From contig JAFGBV010000044.1 in NCBI GenBank assembly GCA_016932955.1, positions 1-34,993 of the forward strand: a stretch of 34,993 nucleotides of DNA, written 5' to 3'. The first letter of the stretch is position 1. Every line of letters begins with the position of its first letter. The position numbers and the translations under genes are program-made. Below the pieces are notes generated by a model that was not told the DNA's origin, made no database searches, and saw only the letters and a program-made list of their open reading frames with translations. Origin of the DNA: Anaerolineales bacterium. GTDB taxonomy: Bacteria > Chloroflexota > Anaerolineae > Anaerolineales > UBA4823. Positions 32,166 to 34,993 of this stretch are shown here, in pieces.

Positions 32166-32210
32166 TGGCACATATCTGCAAACAAGTTGGAGTATAGGAG
32201 GAGAAAAGCG

Positions 32211-34784
32211 ATGACCAAACGAAATGTCCGCCTGGTATTCTTGTTTGCGCTATGGATGGTTGCCTGCCAGGGAACCAGCATAATACCCACCGCGACTACT
32301 TCACCCACATCACAGCCCATACAACCGCTGCCAGGTGAGCCCTCGCCAACAACCACACAGCCGCTGATACCTTCCGCGACCAGCGGACCACAGCAACCCA
32401 CAGCCACCTTTGCCCCGCCGGGGGAACCCCTGCCAGCCTTCATCATTGATTGGGCACAGCCTTTCGCCGCCGAGTTGATGACCGGTGAAAGAATTGTATT
32501 GGCTACCTGGACGCCACAGCCTTACGCCGGTGAAGACATTGCCTTGCCGCTCAATCTCAATCAGGTTGTGAATGCCAATCTTCTCGATGGCCTTACTGCT
32601 GATCAAAAAGCATTCCTGGCTGCCAATGGTTTCGTTGTAATCCACAGCCAGGAGGCGCAATTTGGCGACATCCGCGTGGAGACTGCCAAGCGCACCGGGC
32701 AGCCTTATTATCTGACCACGGATGCCGCTTTCCATGCCTTGCACCTGCTCTTCGATGAATTGCTCCAAGCCCTGGAACAAGAGCATTTCCGTCCCCAAAT
32801 GATTGCCATTACCAAGGCAACCTTAGAGCAAGTGCGATCCGATTTTCCCGCTGTGCAGGGCACCTCGCTCGCAACGGACGCACAGCAAGCCATAGCCTAT
32901 CTCTCTGTCGCCCTTAAATTGCTCGACCCAGCCGCCGAAATCGACCCTGCCGTAGCGGATATCGTCTCTCAGCAGGTAGAGCAGATCATCGCCGCCGATG
33001 GGCGCGCAACTTCGCGCCTCTTTCCTGATTTCGAGGATGATTACGCCGCCTACAAGCCAGTCGGCCACTATGCGGGCAACCCCGATCTGGAGGCTTACTT
33101 CAGGGCGATGACCTGGTATGGCCGGATGCACTTCTTATTGCAGAACCCGGCAGATCCCAGCTTCACCCCTTCTCGCCTGCCCCTGATCGTGACACTGGCA
33201 TTGCGCAGTGCGCAGTTGGATGGCCGACCCGCATCAGATGCCTGGGCCGACCTGCACAATACACTGGACTTCATGGTTGGCCCATCGGACGATGCCGGGC
33301 CTTTGGAATATGCAGCGCTGATGGATCAGGTTTATGGAGACAAACTCCAAATCCAGGGTTTGGCCGATGAGGCGCTGTGGCAGGAATTTCTCTCCCGCAG
33401 CGACCAGCTTCCAGCCCCACAGATCAACTCTCTCTTCGTGGCTTCAACGGTAGACCTCTCTCCCGAGAAAGGTTGGCGCTTCATGGGGCAGCGCTTTACC
33501 CTGGATGGCATGATCTTCCAAAACCTGATCTTCGACCGGGTGCAAGCCAGACCTGATGGCACCCAGCGCGACCTTCCTTCCGGCCTGGATGTGATGGCTG
33601 CCTTTGGCTCCTTCCCAGCCTTTCAGGAGCTGGATCAGCAGGGAATCACCACCTTCCCCAACTACAACGATCAGTTGGAAAAGATGCAGCAAGCCGTCCT
33701 GGCGCAGCCAGAAGAGCAATGGCTGCGGCGCTTCTATGATGGCTGGCTGTATTCCTTCTTCCCGCTGGTACAAGCCAAAGATTCTGCCTACCCGGCTTAT
33801 ATGCAGACAACCGCCTGGAGCTACAAAGATCTGAATACCGCCTTGGGCAGTTGGGCTGAGCTGAAACACGACACTGCTCTCTACACCAAGATGCCTGAAG
33901 CAGCTGGCGGTGGTGGCCCTCCCATGTCTGGCCCAGCGCCCAGCTACGTGGAACCCAACCCACAGCCCTTTTATCGTATGGCCTATATCGCCCTCACCCT
34001 GTCTTGCGGCTTGCAGGAACGCGTCCTCTACGAGCCATGCTATCTTGGCGGTTATGCTTCTGCTGACGCCGCCGGTTATATCTATGGCATGGGCTCATTA
34101 GCACAGCGCTTCACCATACTGGGTGATATCGCCGCCAAAGAGCTGGCTGGCCAGCCCCTGGATGAAGATGAAAACACTGCCATTACCGGCTGCCTGGGGA
34201 TGATCGAGTGCCTGAACCTCGATTCCCCCTACAGTTGGTCTGCTAGCGAGATGCCGGAAGTGCCCATCATCGCCGCCGTTTCCGGATCACCGGACAAAGT
34301 CCTCGAAGTGGGCGTCGGCAACGTAGATCGCATTTACGTGGTGGTGCCTCTAGAGGGCAAATGGGAGGTCGCCCAGGGCGGTGTGTTTTCATACTACGAA
34401 TTCGAACAGCCGCGCAGTCAACGGCTGACTGATGATGAGTGGCGTGCCAAATTGGCCGCCGGTGAAGTTGCCTTGCCTGCCTGGGCAGCGAACTTTGTGC
34501 TGCCTGGCGGCCAACCGGTAGAGAGCCTGTTCTTCCGGGTTGGCGATGTTTATTTCATCACCGAAGCGGGTGATAAGCTGAATGTGCGTGACCAACCCTC
34601 GTTGAACGGAACAGTGATCGCCCAGTTGGCAACCAACGACTATATAGAGATTGTCGATGGCCCTATCCAGGCGAACGGCTACACATGGTGGAAGATTGAG
34701 CTCTACAGTTGGGGTGATCCAACGGTCATTTCTGGGTGGGCAGTTGAGGATCCGCAGTGGTATGCTCGATCCTATTTGCCATAA
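32211..34784 (+). CDS. Large DUF3160-type lipoprotein with C-terminal SH3-like domain
   Basis: This protein of 857 residues begins at ATG 32211 with AGGAGG 9 nt upstream; an earlier in-frame TTG at 32187 is rejected. It has a lipoprotein signal with Cys19 (lipobox WMVAC), then a Thr/Pro/Ser-rich linker to about residue 75. A large DUF3160-like domain follows (about 90-750), with LTADQKAFLAANGFVV, QPYYLTTDAAFHALHLLFDE, YKPVGHYAGNPDLEAYFRAM, TWYGRMHF and WAELKHDTALYTK. The last 75 residues form a bacterial SH3-like domain (LNVRDQPSLNGTVIAQL, WWKIELYSWGDPTVISGWAVED). It should be anchored outside the membrane. The molecular function of DUF3160 is not known; SH3b domains often bind cell-wall or glycan polymers. 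It is the last complete gene in the window. Confidence 0.88.
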   Translation: MTKRNVRLVFLFALWMVACQGTSIIPTATTSPTSQPIQPLPGEPSPTTTQPLIPSATSGPQQPTATFAPPGEPLPAFIIDWAQPFAAELMTGERIVLATWTPQPYAGEDIALPLNLNQVVNANLLDGLTADQKAFLAANGFVVIHSQEAQFGDIRVETAKRTGQPYYLTTDAAFHALHLLFDELLQALEQEHFRPQMIAITKATLEQVRSDFPAVQGTSLATDAQQAIAYLSVALKLLDPAAEIDPAVADIVSQQVEQIIAADGRATSRLFPDFEDDYAAYKPVGHYAGNPDLEAYFRAMTWYGRMHFLLQNPADPSFTPSRLPLIVTLALRSAQLDGRPASDAWADLHNTLDFMVGPSDDAGPLEYAALMDQVYGDKLQIQGLADEALWQEFLSRSDQLPAPQINSLFVASTVDLSPEKGWRFMGQRFTLDGMIFQNLIFDRVQARPDGTQRDLPSGLDVMAAFGSFPAFQELDQQGITTFPNYNDQLEKMQQAVLAQPEEQWLRRFYDGWLYSFFPLVQAKDSAYPAYMQTTAWSYKDLNTALGSWAELKHDTALYTKMPEAAGGGGPPMSGPAPSYVEPNPQPFYRMAYIALTLSCGLQERVLYEPCYLGGYASADAAGYIYGMGSLAQRFTILGDIAAKELAGQPLDEDENTAITGCLGMIECLNLDSPYSWSASEMPEVPIIAAVSGSPDKVLEVGVGNVDRIYVVVPLEGKWEVAQGGVFSYYEFEQPRSQRLTDDEWRAKLAAGEVALPAWAANFVLPGGQPVESLFFRVGDVYFITEAGDKLNVRDQPSLNGTVIAQLATNDYIEIVDGPIQANGYTWWKIELYSWGDPTVISGWAVEDPQWYARSYLP

Positions 34785-34922
34785 CAGCCCTGGGGTAGAC
34801 GCCGAATGATCAATTGGTGACGGACGCACAGGCTGGGGATACCATCCATTTCAACCCGGCAGTACGATGGCATCAACAAGGCGGGGGAAGCACAGATGCG
34901 ACTCTCCATCTGGCTTTCCTTT

Positions 34923-34993
34923 CTAGAAACCCAGCCAGGGTAGCATATCCTGATAGAAAACCAGCGACAGCCAGCCCAGACCGCCTGCCAGGA
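34923..34993 (-). CDS. Possible 3' end of a membrane-protein gene entering from the right edge
   Basis: On the minus strand one frame reads LAGGLGWLSLVFYQDMLPWLGF and stops at TAG (34925-34923). It is hydrophobic and Trp/Leu-rich like a membrane-protein C-terminus. Only 22 codons are visible, so this is tentative. It would be convergent with the DUF3160-type gene. The remaining 138 bases between them (34785-34922) show no other feature I can support. Confidence 0.3.
   Translation of the reverse strand, partial: LAGGLGWLSLVFYQDMLPWLGF

Noticed and set aside
1..34993. CRISPR arrays, tRNA or rRNA genes, insertion sequences, phage attachment sites
   Set aside because: Reading through the window showed no regularly spaced direct repeats, no cloverleaf-like sequence with a T-loop, no transposase or integrase motifs and no terminal repeats.

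Overview
The window reads as a contiguous piece of a chromosome from an environmental, probably anaerobic carbohydrate-degrading bacterium. My best guess is Chloroflexota, Anaerolineae-like. This rests on gene-family content (lipoproteins with Val/Glu-rich stalks, a DUF3160-type lipoprotein, many GNAT paralogues, a CUT1-type sugar transporter without its own ATPase) and was not tested by any search. There is no rRNA, tRNA, CRISPR array, IS element or phage gene that I can see.

Positions 1-3444 (minus strand): a CUT1-type sugar ABC importer (MalF-like permease, MalG-like permease, solute-binding lipoprotein), followed by the start of an exported protein that runs off the left edge. No ATPase is encoded with it. 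Just upstream (3517-4260) lies a MerR/TipAS-type regulator. Its promoter has the 19-bp -35/-10 spacer typical of MerR targets, and the transcript is predicted to be leaderless.

Positions 4311-16646 (minus strand): a run of 14 tightly packed, mostly overlapping co-directional genes. Nine encode GNAT acetyltransferases (12 GNAT domains in all). The others are two HAD hydrolases, a class I methyltransferase, an MFS exporter, and an ABC-2 exporter whose ATPase and permease genes are separated by three GNAT genes. The right-hand end is the regulatory head: a sigma70-like promoter, a 32-codon leader ORF, and two consecutive intrinsic terminators before the ATPase gene. This is the layout of transcription attenuation by a leader peptide. 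Together with the exporters, acetyltransferases, methyltransferase and nearby TipAS regulator it suggests an inducible detoxification or drug-resistance island, which is the most interesting part of the window.

Positions 16785-32124 (plus strand, divergent): a LacI-family regulator with a perfect 16-bp operator palindrome just downstream of its own promoter. It is followed by an Opp-type importer (SBP family 5 lipoprotein, two permeases, two ATPases), a cytoplasmic GH3 beta-xylosidase-like enzyme, xylose isomerase, a DUF4380/aldose-epimerase-like protein and xylulokinase. This makes a complete route from imported xylo-oligosaccharide to xylulose 5-phosphate. A metallo-beta-lactamase-fold hydrolase and a type II glycerate 2-kinase follow.

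Positions 32211-34993: a large DUF3160-type lipoprotein with a C-terminal SH3-like domain. At the right edge there is a possible 3' end of a convergent membrane-protein gene.

No stretch over 300 bases lacks annotation. The longest non-coding region (16424-16888) is filled by the divergent regulatory region.
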